Positions 37,873 through 46,449 are shown, numbered from the stretch's first letter. The stretch is DNA of 64,000 bases from Pullulanibacillus pueri (GCF_014639255.1 NZ_BMFV01000009.1:54455-118454), one strand, 5' to 3'. Numbers and translations: made by a program. The notes: generated from the sequence alone by a model not told the origin.

Positions 37873-39702
37873 ATGGAAATTCATAGTTCCATTAGTTCTT
37901 TAGTTATTGTGTTGCTCGCGGCTTTTTTAACACCCATTATTCTAAAAAAGCTTCGCTTAAATATTATTCCGGTGGTTGTTGCTGAAATTATTGTGGGTCT
38001 CATCATTGGACACAGTGGGTTTGACCTGATCCATCCAGGGGATTGGATTAATATTCTCTCGACTTTAGGGTTTATTTTTCTCATGTTTTTAAGCGGTCTA
38101 GAGATTGACTTCTCTGTCTTTTTTAACTCTGAAAAAGGGGGGCGCACAAATGAAAGCAAGGAGCCTAACCGCTTCTTGATTGCTCTCCTTGTTTTTGGAT
38201 TGATTTTAGTTGTTTCTTATATTATTTCTATTTCATTGGTAGCCGGCCATTTTACGGACAATGCTTTCTTTATGACGCTCGTGATCTCCACCATTTCATT
38301 AGGTATTGTTGTGCCGACGTTAAAGGAATCCAATGTGATGCGCTCCGGTATTGGTCAAACGATTCTGATTATCGCGGTGATTGCTGACTTGGTGACCATG
38401 ATCCTCTTAGCTATCTTCGTTTCCTTTTATGAGGGGGGAGGCAATACGTGGCTGCTTCTTATTTTATTTGGAGCGGGTATTGTGTTGTATTTCATAGCGA
38501 AATTTTTGCGTCACCGTTCATTGTTTGAATCCTTATCTGCAGGCACTGTACAAATTGGGACCCGAGCCATTTTTACACTAATTATTTTGCTTGTTGCGCT
38601 ATCAGAAAGCGTTGGGGCGGAAAATATTCTAGGTGCTTTTTTGGCAGGAGTACTCGTTTCTTTACTTTCACCCAATAAGGAGATGGTCAAACAACTTGAC
38701 TCCTTTGGTTATGGATTTTTGATTCCTATCTTCTTTGTTATGGTCGGGGTGGATCTCAATTTGCGTGAGATGTTTCACAATAAGAGTATTTTTCTCTTGA
38801 TTCCCATTTTGTTTGTGGGCTTGCTTTTATCTAAACTCATCCCTGTCCTCGTGCTCAAAAAATGGTATGATTGGCGAACAGTGTTAGGATCAGGTTTCTT
38901 ACTCACTTCTACCTTGTCCCTTGTAGTCGCAGCTTCCAAGGTAGGGGAACGGATTCATGTGATTTCAAGTGAAGTGGCATCAGCTCTTATTTTACTCGCG
39001 ATTATTACCTGTATTATTACACCGATTCTGTTTAAAAAAGTTTTTCCTTTCCATGCCCTAGAAAGCAAGCGGAAAAAGGTGGTTATTCTTGGGGCCAATC
39101 AAATTACCTTACCACTGGCATCGGAATTGGATCAGAATATGTATGAGAGTCATATCTATCATACGAATAAAGAGATGCGCCCGAAGCAGGATTATTCGAA
39201 CATGCATTATATAAAGGACTTTTCAATTGAGACCTTAGAAAAAGAGGAAATCTTCTCTGCCGATACTATCGTGACCTCAACCAGTAATGATAGTCAAAAT
39301 GCATTGATTGCGGAATGTGCGCAACAACGCGATGTCAAAGGGATTGTGGCTAGAGTAGAGTCACCGCAAAAAGCCGAGGAATTGAAAAATCGTGGGATTC
39401 ATGTCGTTTCTTCTTTCTTCTCAACCATGTCAATGATGAAGGCGATGATTGAATCACCGAATATTGCCAGCCTGTTCACAACAAAAGAGGATGGCTTACA
39501 TCAAATTATCCTTATAAATCCGCGCTATTCACAAACGCTGGTTCGAGATCTTGATGTTCTTGAAGATGCGATTATTGTTCGGATATACAGAGACAAAAAT
39601 TCGTTAATCCCTCATGGGAATACAAGGCTTTTAAAAGGCGATCGGTTAATTCTAACGGGAAAAGATGCGACCATTCAGAAACTGCGACAGGAATTTAAAT
39701 AG
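37873..39702 (+). CDS. CPA2 family cation:proton antiporter with TrkA-N domain
   Basis: 609 residues from the ATG at 37873, after GAGAGGGGG. Residues 1 to about 390 hold 12-13 membrane helices of the KefB/GerN-type Na+(K+)/H+ exchanger family (VVAEIIVGLIIGHSGFDLI, GFIFLMFLSGLEIDF, TRAIFTLIILLVALSE, FFVMVGVDLNL). A RCK/TrkA-N Rossmann domain begins near 402 (KKVVILGANQITLPLASEL), and the C-terminal TrkA-C part ends with LLKGDRLILTGK. The RCK domains suggest ligand control of K+ or Na+ efflux. It is transcribed alone and closed by a terminator. Confidence 0.87.
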   Translation: MEIHSSISSLVIVLLAAFLTPIILKKLRLNIIPVVVAEIIVGLIIGHSGFDLIHPGDWINILSTLGFIFLMFLSGLEIDFSVFFNSEKGGRTNESKEPNRFLIALLVFGLILVVSYIISISLVAGHFTDNAFFMTLVISTISLGIVVPTLKESNVMRSGIGQTILIIAVIADLVTMILLAIFVSFYEGGGNTWLLLILFGAGIVLYFIAKFLRHRSLFESLSAGTVQIGTRAIFTLIILLVALSESVGAENILGAFLAGVLVSLLSPNKEMVKQLDSFGYGFLIPIFFVMVGVDLNLREMFHNKSIFLLIPILFVGLLLSKLIPVLVLKKWYDWRTVLGSGFLLTSTLSLVVAASKVGERIHVISSEVASALILLAIITCIITPILFKKVFPFHALESKRKKVVILGANQITLPLASELDQNMYESHIYHTNKEMRPKQDYSNMHYIKDFSIETLEKEEIFSADTIVTSTSNDSQNALIAECAQQRDVKGIVARVESPQKAEELKNRGIHVVSSFFSTMSMMKAMIESPNIASLFTTKEDGLHQIILINPRYSQTLVRDLDVLEDAIIVRIYRDKNSLIPHGNTRLLKGDRLILTGKDATIQKLRQEFK

Positions 39703-39718
39703 AATAAAAGGAACGTTC

Positions 39719-39751
39719 AACCCCAGAATCCAAAATGGATATCTGGGGGTT
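39719..39751 (+). terminator. Terminator after the antiporter gene
   Basis: AACCCCAGA and TCC (39719-39731) pair with GGA and TCTGGGGGTT (39737-39751) with small bulges, followed by ATTTTTTG. Confidence 0.75.
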
Positions 39752-39856
39752 ATTTTTTGTTTAAGAAATAGTTAATGGCATTCAATAAGACAATGATAGT
39801 CGAAGGAGTTTCGCGTCTTTCGCTCCAAGCCACTGAAACTGCCTCATATATCCTTG

Positions 39857-40233
39857 GTGGGGAAAAATATACATTCATTTGATGCTTCTGAATTCGGCAA
39901 GGGGCTTTGCAAGGTGCAACTGGGGAACACCCTGTGGTTCAGGATTGGTGGGCCACCATTTTAAAGGATTTTGCTGTGCCAAATGTTCATGTGTTCAATG
40001 TTTTGGTTCCCTGGGGAGAATTTTTCGTGGGATTGGGTTTGATTCTAGGAGGCGTCACAACGTTCGCTGCCTTGATGGGAATGGTGATGAATTATGCTTA
40101 CCTTTTCTCTGGGACTATAAGTACAAATCCACAATTAATTTTACTTACGATATTTATTGTCGTGGCAGGCTATAATGCTGGCAAGATAGGATTAGATTTT
40201 TGGCTAAGCAAAATAGTCGCCATCAGAAGATAA
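39857..40233 (+). pseudogene. DoxX-family membrane protein, truncated and frameshifted
   Basis: The 3' part reads LQGATGEHPVVQDWWATILK then GEFFVGLGLILGGVTTFAAL and MGMVMNYAYLFSGT, the C-terminal two-thirds of a DoxX-like protein. The preceding family segment FDASEFGKG is in another frame (39878-39904). Adding one G to the GGGG run at 39901-39904 rejoins the frames as KGALQGAT. The first membrane helix expected upstream is not found in any frame, so the gene is also shortened at the 5' end. The single-base change alone could be a sequencing error, but the missing N-terminus could not. Confidence 0.65.
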
Positions 40234-40291
40234 CCGGATTTCACCATAAACATGATCGACTAAGAGAACACCATTTGTGACATAAATCATG

Positions 40292-40329
40292 AAAAGCCCA
40301 TGCATTTTTTAAAAAATATGTGGGCTTTT
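40292..40329. terminator. Bidirectional terminator next to ldh
   Basis: AAAAGCCCA (40292-40300) pairs with TGGGCTTTT (40321-40329), extended by ATTTTTT/AAAAAAT. It serves ldh on the minus strand. Confidence 0.75.
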
Positions 40330-40345
40330 TACGTACATTTTATTA

Positions 40346-41296
40346 TTAATCTGTGATAAATGACTGAATAGTGTCCTTTAATCGTAAGGCGGACTGCTGA
40401 AAGCTCTGTCGTTCCTTATCGTTAAGAGATAGCTCTATGACTTCGCGAATGCCATTACGATTGATAACAGCAGGTGTTCCAATAAAAAGATCATTCATCC
40501 CGTATTCTCCATTTAATAAGGTGGATAGAGTGAGAATGGCGTGCTCGTTATTGAGGATCGCCTTCGTCAATCGAACAAGAGAAAGGGCGATAGCGTAATA
40601 GGTAGCGCCTTTTAAGTTGATAATTTCATAAGCGGCATCTCGTACTTTGATGAAGATATTATCAAGTTCCTCCCAAGTGTGAGTATCATCTGCGCGAATA
40701 ATATTTGATAAGGCACGCGTGCCGATGTGGACATGACTCCAAACGGGAAATTCGCTATCACCGTGCTCCCCCATAATATAGGCATGAATATTTCGAGGAT
40801 CCACTTTGAAAGATTCTCCAAGGAGATAACGGAACCGCGAAGTGTCCAAAAGAGTTCCCGAGCCGATCACCCTTTCTTTTGGTAAGCCTGATAATTTCCA
40901 AGTCGCGTAAGACAAAATGTCGACAGGATTTGTCGCGACAATAATGATGCCATCAAAGCCACTTTCCATAATGCTTCCGACAATATGCTTAAAGATCTTT
41001 AAATTCTTTTCGACTAAATCGAGTCGCGTTTCACCTGGGGCTTGATTGGCGCCAGCAGTAATCACGATGATATCGGCTTCGCGACAATCCCCATAATCTC
41101 CAGCCCATATTTTCATTGGAGAACCAAAAGACATTCCGTGCGATAAATCGAGGACATCGCCTTTTGCTTTCTTTTTATTCATATCAATTAATACAAGTTC
41201 ATCGCAGAGGTGCTGGTTGAGTAGAGCGAAGGCATAACTCGAACCGACAAATCCAGTGCCAACGACGGCAATGCGTGTTAAATGATTGTGCTTCAT
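40346..41296 (-). CDS. ldh: L-lactate dehydrogenase
   Basis: 316 residues. It catalyses pyruvate + NADH to L-lactate + NAD+. The N-terminal nucleotide fold has [15 protein letters not shown] and Asp in [12 protein letters not shown] (NAD preference). The substrate loop is [24 protein letters not shown] and the catalytic His in [13 protein letters not shown] are intact, as is [12 protein letters not shown]. The start is supported by AGAAGGAGTTGGTCAT. A Rex-like operator lies 63 bases upstream, so expression should rise when NADH accumulates. Confidence 0.95.
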   Translation of the reverse strand: MKHNHLTRIAVVGTGFVGSSYAFALLNQHLCDELVLIDMNKKKAKGDVLDLSHGMSFGSPMKIWAGDYGDCREADIIVITAGANQAPGETRLDLVEKNLKIFKHIVGSIMESGFDGIIIVATNPVDILSYATWKLSGLPKERVIGSGTLLDTSRFRYLLGESFKVDPRNIHAYIMGEHGDSEFPVWSHVHIGTRALSNIIRADDTHTWEELDNIFIKVRDAAYEIINLKGATYYAIALSLVRLTKAILNNEHAILTLSTLLNGEYGMNDLFIGTPAVINRNGIREVIELSLNDKERQSFQQSALRLKDTIQSFITD

Positions 41297-41358
41297 ATGA
41301 CCAACTCCTTCTTTCAGTAAAACCTACATGTACATCATGCAACGATGGATAAAAAAAG

Positions 41359-41378
41359 AATGTGATATTCCTCACATT
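41359..41378 (-). promoter_or_regulatory. Rex-like operator upstream of ldh
   Basis: AATGTGATATTCCTCACATT holds TGTGA-N6-TCACA, the core of the Rex consensus TTGTGA-N6-TCACAA, as a perfect inverted repeat. Rex represses fermentation genes at low NADH. The position before ldh fits. Confidence 0.65.
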
Positions 41379-41509
41379 GAGCTGTAATCTTTGAGTTATA
41401 AATAAGAAATCAATACAGGCTTTTAACCAGCTAAGCATTCTTTAACTATTATTCCAAATTGAGGTGGTGTTATTTTTATTTTATTGTTTTTGAAGAGAAG
41501 GGTATTTGG

Positions 41510-43021
41510 CTAGTCCACTTTAACCTGTAATTCTATCATTTTATTATAGATACTCTCGTCCTCATGAAATAGCGAAAAGTATTTTCGTAAATGCTGAAAC
41601 GCTTCTTTTTCCTTCCCTTCTTGCAGCCACCAATCCGCCATCCCTAAGGCGAGCTGTATAAGATTCTCTTCGATTTGATTTACAATCTGGATGAACCAGT
41701 CATCATAAAGCGTTGGGGCTAAGGGAAGTGCTAGGTTATTGAGAAGTTTTTGACTTGCTTCAAATTTTATTTTAGGGTCATTTTCATTTGAAATGCTTCT
41801 CAGTTGATTTAATGTTTCCGATATATCACTTGAAAACTGAGCAGTGAGATGGATATGTTCACGGTCTGTTGAGAGTAAGGGTTGAGTTGTCTTTTTTGTC
41901 ATGAGCAGCTTTTTTAAATAGGAAAGATAGACCGTTAAGTTCTTCTTAGATTGACGAATGGGTAACTGTGGCCATAAAGCCTCACAAAGCTGTTCTCTAG
42001 TCGTTGAACGATGTAGAATCAAGTAGGTCAAAATAGATTTAGCAAAACGCTGGTTCCAGCCTTCCAAAATTTCTTCTTGATTAAGATAAACCTGAAAGGA
42101 ATGAAGGACTCCTACATAAAGGTTTTCTAAACCTATATTCTGCCCTTTTGTTTTCCTCTCCACGAGTGAAGTATAATCTTGAATTTCTTCATACATGGAG
42201 GTGACAAAAGGATCAATTGATGGCTCGGGGTTATGATGTCTTTCAATAAAATCAAGCATAAGTACAGCGGTGATCTTAGGATTATCAAGAACGATAAAAC
42301 TTGCAGCCCCAAGGATAGACATATAATGACAGTGTGAAAGTTGACTTACTTGTGAGACTAAATAGCCTTGAGGAAAAAGGATATCTTCTTCCCCTGAAAG
42401 GATAAGGGTTGGCGTATTGAATACTTTTAAATCCTCAAGAGGGTAACCGCTAATCGATAAATCCATGATGTTAGCATAGAGCTCCGGGCTTGTCCTTTTT
42501 ACTATTTTAATCCAATGTTTAATGAGTGGATGGTCATGTGGAAGGACGGTTCCCATTTTAAGAATGTAGTCGATGGGAATGGTTTGTCCAGAATGACTCA
42601 GTTGCTTTCGATGCTTCCTCACTTTTTCAATAGTATGAGGGGGATTACAAGCCATAGACAACAGAATAAGTTTATCCACTTGCTTGTTGTATTGAGCGGT
42701 GTATTTGGCGGCGACTAATGCGCTGAATCCCATCCCGACTAAATGAAAATGTTTAATACGTAAGCTCTTAACAAGGAAGTGAAGGTCTTCTATGTAGAGA
42801 GAATAAGATAATGCTTGTTCTCCTCTTTCGCTTAATCCAAACCCTCTTAAGTCATATCTTACAATGGTGTATGCTTTATTCAAATAGGGGACGATTTCAT
42901 CGAATAACGTGTGATCAGTAATGTTATTATGAAGTAAAATGAGTATCTCTGCCTCTTGTTTTTTTTTGGCTGGTTCAATAACATAATAAATTTTGTTTTT
43001 TCCATGCTGAAGAAACGGCAT
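41510..43021 (-). CDS. Regulator with degenerate alpha/beta-hydrolase domain fused to a BTAD/SARP-like region
   Basis: 503 residues. Residues 1 to about 265 form an alpha/beta-hydrolase fold (ILILLHNNITDHTLFDEI, YDLRGFGLSERG, FHLVGMGFSALVAAKY, PTLILSGEEDILFP). The nucleophile elbow that is normally G-x-S-x-G reads G-M-G-F-S, and the usual catalytic His is replaced (GAASFIVLDNP). Only the acid Asp remains, so catalysis is unlikely. Residues about 330-400 resemble an OmpR/SARP winged helix (FAKSILTYLILHRSTTREQL, LWPQLPIRQSKKNLTVYLSYLKKLL), followed by a helical BTAD-like C-terminus. I read it as a ligand-sensing transcription regulator. The ligand and targets are unknown. Confidence 0.72.
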   Translation of the reverse strand: MPFLQHGKNKIYYVIEPAKKKQEAEILILLHNNITDHTLFDEIVPYLNKAYTIVRYDLRGFGLSERGEQALSYSLYIEDLHFLVKSLRIKHFHLVGMGFSALVAAKYTAQYNKQVDKLILLSMACNPPHTIEKVRKHRKQLSHSGQTIPIDYILKMGTVLPHDHPLIKHWIKIVKRTSPELYANIMDLSISGYPLEDLKVFNTPTLILSGEEDILFPQGYLVSQVSQLSHCHYMSILGAASFIVLDNPKITAVLMLDFIERHHNPEPSIDPFVTSMYEEIQDYTSLVERKTKGQNIGLENLYVGVLHSFQVYLNQEEILEGWNQRFAKSILTYLILHRSTTREQLCEALWPQLPIRQSKKNLTVYLSYLKKLLMTKKTTQPLLSTDREHIHLTAQFSSDISETLNQLRSISNENDPKIKFEASQKLLNNLALPLAPTLYDDWFIQIVNQIEENLIQLALGMADWWLQEGKEKEAFQHLRKYFSLFHEDESIYNKMIELQVKVD

Positions 43022-43169
43022 CTTTTGTCCTCCTGTTTGTCTTTCTATACAAATGTAGCGATAGTGTAGTCCGCGATCGTGTATGATAGTCGAAAACTTA
43101 CATTCAGATTCTTTAAATTAGGAAACGCTTAAGCCGAGTCTTTGCACTAAATGGGGAAGGGGTGACGAT

Positions 43170-43343
43170 ATGAATAAGAGGAAGTACCTTGAGCAAGAGT
43201 GGATTGATCTGATGATGACAGCAAAAGCCTTAGGGTTATCTGTTGAGGAGGTTCAAAACTTTATCAGGAAGAAAAAAGTAAGGTCAATCCCCACAATCCA
43301 TCGGCGTACTAGAACAGGGCAAGGCCGTCTTACGCTTAAGTAG
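43170..43343 (+). CDS. SinI-like anti-repressor, solo
   Basis: 57 residues: MNKRKYLEQEWIDLMMTAKA then LGLSVEEVQNFIRKKK and a basic tail. The central stretch matches the SinI dimerisation domain of B. subtilis (DQEWVELMVEAKEANISPEE). SinI binds SinR and frees biofilm and sporulation-delay genes from repression. GGAAGGGGTGACGAT precedes the ATG. No SinR with a matching C-terminal domain is adjacent, since the XRE protein at 45143 lacks it. The product could also be a short SinR-binding adaptor. GGAAACGCTTAAG about 50 bases upstream is only a poor cre match. Confidence 0.72.
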   Translation: MNKRKYLEQEWIDLMMTAKALGLSVEEVQNFIRKKKVRSIPTIHRRTRTGQGRLTLK

Positions 43344-43424
43344 AAACATTATCTAAAATTTTTAGAAGTTTCGGAATCATATTATAAAAATTATAACATA
43401 CTTTACTTGGATTAATCTTTACAA

Positions 43425-43464
43425 AAAAGACCTTTACCATTTAATAGGAAAAGGTCTTTTTCTT
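43425..43464. terminator. Terminator after the SinI-like gene
   Basis: AAAAAGACCTTT (43426-43437) pairs with AAAGGTCTTTTT (43452-43463), with further pairing inside, and TTTCTTT follows. Confidence 0.75.
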
Positions 43465-43571
43465 TGGTAAAAGGGTTATTTTAGAATAACCTCTTTTAGT
43501 GACTTAATCGTATACTTCCCTAGATCCCTTCAGGAAGAGAGGCATAGGATTAGCCCTAAATTGTACAAACT

Positions 43572-44762
43572 TTATGCTTTTGAATGTGCAGAATTGTGGG
43601 TCCCTCTAGATTGACGAATGACCGTCAGCATAAGGGCAATACCGCTACAAAATAAAAGAGCACTCGTGAGATAAAATACCGTCGAAATACTGTATAAACC
43701 AGCAACCCAGCCGCCGATAGTTGGGCCGATGATATTCCCTAAAAATCTTACACTAGTATTATAGCCGAGCACTTCACCTTGGATGGCAAGAGGCGTCACT
43801 TGACGGATGAAAGCTGTACGAAGAGGGATAATACCTCCAATCGCCATACCCAGTAGGAAACGGACAATGACTAATTCCCAGATATTTGTTACAAATGCAC
43901 CAGGGAGATAGACGATGGCTGATAAAAACAGTAAGATAACAAGAATTTTTTCATAACCTACACGATCGGCAATCTTGCCCCAATTACGCGCCATTAACAA
44001 ATTTCCAAGGCCTGCGGCGGAAAACGCTAACCCTGAGAAAAAAGCAAGATTTGCTGGTCCGTGTAACAGGCTAACATAGAGTGCAAGTATCGGTTGAATA
44101 CTGAAATTGGCCACTTGTACAAACAGGGAAACAATCATGATCATGAGAAGCATTGGATTAAGAAAAATATGTTTAAGCACCTCAAGAGATGAATAGCGTT
44201 CCTTTGTTTGTTCAGTTTTTTCAATTCTAACCTCTTTAACACCAAAGAGGACAAAACATGCAGCCAGAAGGAGTGTGATACTTGTCAGATGAAAAGTGGT
44301 TGAAAAGCCAACGGAATCAGCCAATAAACCACCGAACATAGGCCCAAGTAAGCTTCCCGTCACATTCCCGGTTTGTAGAGTTCCCAGCACACGACCGGCC
44401 AGGTGTTTCGGTGTCTGCGTTGATATGAGCGCTTGAGACATAGAAATAAAGCCTGTGAAAATACCCATAAATAATCGAAGAATGAAAAGTTGTAAAACTG
44501 AAGTGACAAATCCCATGAGTAAAACAGAAATAGCCATACCAAAGGCAGCAATGACTAAGATTTTCTTTCGACCATGGCGATCTCCAAATCGGCCCCAAAT
44601 GGGGGAAACAATGAAAGCCATGAGAAAGGTAATGGCGAATACCCAACCGGACCATTGTTGAACATACTTATCAGAATGGTTTCCTAAGCCCTCTATATAT
44701 AAGGACAAGAAAGGTACCACCATGGTCATACTGCCGCCCATGAAAAAGTTGGCAAACCACAT
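43572..44762 (-). CDS. MFS multidrug/sugar efflux transporter (true start probably further upstream)
   Basis: 396 residues from the first ATG (44762), with 12 membrane helices of the DHA1 drug-exporter type: SMTMVVPFLSLYIEGLG, SPIWGRFGDRHGRKKILV (motif A), AAGLGNLLMARNWGKIADRV. The same frame continues upstream as ILDQEKAAKRNLWI, which is how such proteins normally begin, so the ATG at 44762 would remove the start of helix 1. The upstream stretch contains no ATG, GTG or TTG. An ATT codon at 44804-44802 lies 6 bases after AGAAGGGA and is the best initiation candidate. The substrate is unknown. Confidence 0.82.
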   Translation of the reverse strand: MWFANFFMGGSMTMVVPFLSLYIEGLGNHSDKYVQQWSGWVFAITFLMAFIVSPIWGRFGDRHGRKKILVIAAFGMAISVLLMGFVTSVLQLFILRLFMGIFTGFISMSQALISTQTPKHLAGRVLGTLQTGNVTGSLLGPMFGGLLADSVGFSTTFHLTSITLLLAACFVLFGVKEVRIEKTEQTKERYSSLEVLKHIFLNPMLLMIMIVSLFVQVANFSIQPILALYVSLLHGPANLAFFSGLAFSAAGLGNLLMARNWGKIADRVGYEKILVILLFLSAIVYLPGAFVTNIWELVIVRFLLGMAIGGIIPLRTAFIRQVTPLAIQGEVLGYNTSVRFLGNIIGPTIGGWVAGLYSISTVFYLTSALLFCSGIALMLTVIRQSRGTHNSAHSKA

Positions 44763-44910
44763 GATCCAAAGGTTTCGCTTTGCTGCTTTTTCTTGATCTA
44801 AAATACCTAATCCCTTCTTTTTTATTTAATATTATTTCGGATTTCAAAATATATTTTATACCTATTGTGCTTCTAATGGAAATCAAATGCTTTACTATTG
44901 TGTTCGAACC

Positions 44911-45159
44911 TCAAAGGGTCTTTTTGTAAGTTGCAAGGAAAGTGGATATGAGTAAACGGAAAAGAAAGTGAGGGGTAAACACTGAATGGCGTGTATTTAT
45001 AAATTGTGATTGACTCTTGAAACAGTGGGGGCATTTATTCCTCTTAACATATTCTCCAGATTCGAAAACCATAATAATCAAACGATTTGGGTGTCCGTTT
45101 TCCAGGGTCCTTTCCAAAAGGGTTTTAATCTTCGATGCCTGTTTATTCCTTGTTCTCAT
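44911..45159 (-). CDS. Hypothetical protein with a CxxC pair
   Basis: 82 residues overlapping the end of the XRE regulator gene by 17 bases. The middle reads YVKRNKCPHCFKSQ, a single CPxC that might bind metal, and the end is hydrophobic (FLFRLLISTFLATY). The only upstream SD-like word is GAGG, 13 bases away. I do not recognise a family. It may be a real translationally coupled partner of the regulator or chance coding, and I lean slightly to chance. Confidence 0.25.
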   Translation of the reverse strand: MRTRNKQASKIKTLLERTLENGHPNRLIIMVFESGEYVKRNKCPHCFKSQSQFINTRHSVFTPHFLFRLLISTFLATYKKTL

Positions 45160-45547
45160 TATTAAGTAAGAACCTCATAAAATCGCGCATTTGTTTTTTC
45201 TTGTCTTCGGGTGCATTTAAATAGCCTTTAAAAAAACTTTCAGTTTCGGGGTCATTCATCAAGTGTTCTTTTATCTCTCCGCTTAAGGGGCTTTGCGTTT
45301 GAACTGTATAGTCGTATTGATTCTCAAGATAGCCTGCCTTTTCCATTAATTGTTCATAAGAATAGTTATAAGCTTTTGCCAATTTCTTTAGTGTCTCGGG
45401 AGAGGGGTTAAGGGGTTTATGTGTTGCACGTCTATAGCCTTTTTCAATATCGGCTATGTAGGAATGGGACAGACCGGTGCTTTCAGCTACTGCTCTTAAG
45501 GAACGTTCTCCGCGTAATGCTTTTAAAAGCTCACCTAATTCATTCAT
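45143..45547 (-). CDS. XRE family transcriptional regulator (phage-repressor-like)
   Basis: 134 residues. An N-terminal HTH_3 domain (LGELLKALRGERSLRAVAES, TGLSHSYIADIEKG) is followed by a short tail DPETESFFKGYLNAPEDKKK that resembles the C-termini of small repressors from phage-like elements. It lacks a peptidase domain. It diverges from the small gene at 45706, and its site could be the repeated GACAAA words at 45589-45627 in the shared control region. Start supported by TAAGGGAGTTAAGAAA before the ATG. Confidence 0.82.
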   Translation of the reverse strand: MNELGELLKALRGERSLRAVAESTGLSHSYIADIEKGYRRATHKPLNPSPETLKKLAKAYNYSYEQLMEKAGYLENQYDYTVQTQSPLSGEIKEHLMNDPETESFFKGYLNAPEDKKKQMRDFMRFLLNNENKE

Positions 45548-45636
45548 TTTCTTAACTCCCTTATTGACTTCTTAATCCTAGTGTAATACAAAGTGGACAA
45601 ACATGAAATAAAAATAAAGACAAATGTCGAACGGAG

Positions 45637-45665
45637 TTGACAGGAACGGATGTTCGTTTTATACT
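45637..45665 (+). promoter_or_regulatory. Consensus promoter with an embedded SOS (LexA) box
   Basis: TTGACA (45637-45642), 17 bp, TATACT (45660-45665). The spacer holds GGAACGGATGTTCG (45643-45656), matching the Gram-positive LexA box CGAAC-N4-GTTCG except for the first base. LexA there would block RNA polymerase, so the gene at 45706 should be induced by DNA damage. Confidence 0.65.
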
Positions 45666-45705
45666 TGATGTAAGCTTTGTACGACTTAAAGGGGGATGTG
45701 TTTTT

Positions 45706-45951
45706 ATGTTTGATCAATCCTTTGTAAAAGATTTAACAAAGTTTTTCTACAATAGGGAAGGGCGAGTAACAGAGTCAAATACCTATTACTACGAGATTGA
45801 AAAGTTCTTGGCCGGTAAAATAAGTCGTGACGATTTCTTAGAATTGGAGGTGATGATTAATAATTTATCATCGGAAGGACAATTTCAAAGTTTTAAGAAG
45901 GGATTCCAAGATGGGATGAAAATGATGGCATTCATGGAATGTCAATTATAA
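45706..45951 (+). CDS. Small acidic-helical protein of unknown function, SOS-box controlled
   Basis: 81 residues from the ATG at 45706, after AAAGGGGGATG. The frame is open 23 codons upstream, but that part spans the promoter. The protein is predicted all-helical, begins MFDQSFVKDLTKFFYNREGR, and ends in a Met-rich helix (GFQDGMKMMAFMECQL). I do not recognise the family. A near-perfect sigma-A promoter with a LexA-type box and a divergent XRE repressor suggest a damage-response effector or a remnant of a mobile element's control region. Confidence 0.65.
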   Translation: MFDQSFVKDLTKFFYNREGRVTESNTYYYEIEKFLAGKISRDDFLELEVMINNLSSEGQFQSFKKGFQDGMKMMAFMECQL

Positions 45952-46159
45952 TTAGTAAATTTTTCTGATATAGGCCCTGGGTATACATCTTATCCTCTTA
46001 AGCACGATAAAAGGATGGGATAAGAAAAAACACAAGCCGTAATACCCGTGTAAGGGTATGCAATCAACAACGTATAAAAACCGGGAAGAAAATCCGAGGC
46101 CGTTGAAAAAGTCTCCTTTAAAACAAGATGTTGTTTGAGAGGTTGATTTACGCTACAGG

Positions 46160-46330
46160 TCGCTCGCTTTCCTCATGCCCACAGGATGTGGGTAGGATCG
46201 GTGTTGTCACAGGACGTGACGATTTTAACCGATCGTCCTTAGTGGCCTCAGCTCACTTGGGAATGGGATATTTGTTTTCCCAAGCGGATCTTCTCATATT
46301 TTATTGAGGGTTTCTGCCTTTTTAATTAAT
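46160..46330. repeat. Dispersed structured intergenic repeat, copy 3 (divergent)
   Basis: It lies in the 540-base gap before fabF. TCGCTTTCC, GGCCTCAGCT (46244-46253), stem CTTGGGAA/TTCCCAAG (46256-46263/46277-46284) and GGATCTTC follow copies 1 and 2. Additional hairpins are CCCAC-AGGAT-GTGGG (46178-46192) and GTCAC-AGGAC-GTGAC (46206-46220), the latter inside GATCGGT/ACCGATC (46196-46202/46228-46234). The remaining gap sequence (45952-46159, 46331-46449) shows nothing recognisable. Confidence 0.65.
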
Positions 46331-46449
46331 AATAAAAGTCACTAAGCGAAGCGAGTGGTTATGGTGATTTCCAAACAACAGTCATTAAAGTTAAATTCCT
46401 ATATGGACCTCTGAAAATCCCGGTTTGCTTTTCAAAAAGAAATATAGAC

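Noticed and set aside
39775..39891. Open frame beginning ATG GCA TTC AAT between the antiporter and DoxX fragment
   Set aside because: It has no convincing RBS, no similarity to DoxX or other families, and partly overlaps the DoxX remnant in another frame.
45143..45951. Possible prophage or integrative element around the XRE regulator
   Set aside because: No integrase, structural genes, attachment-site repeat or composition break is visible. Only the regulator and one small gene look element-like.
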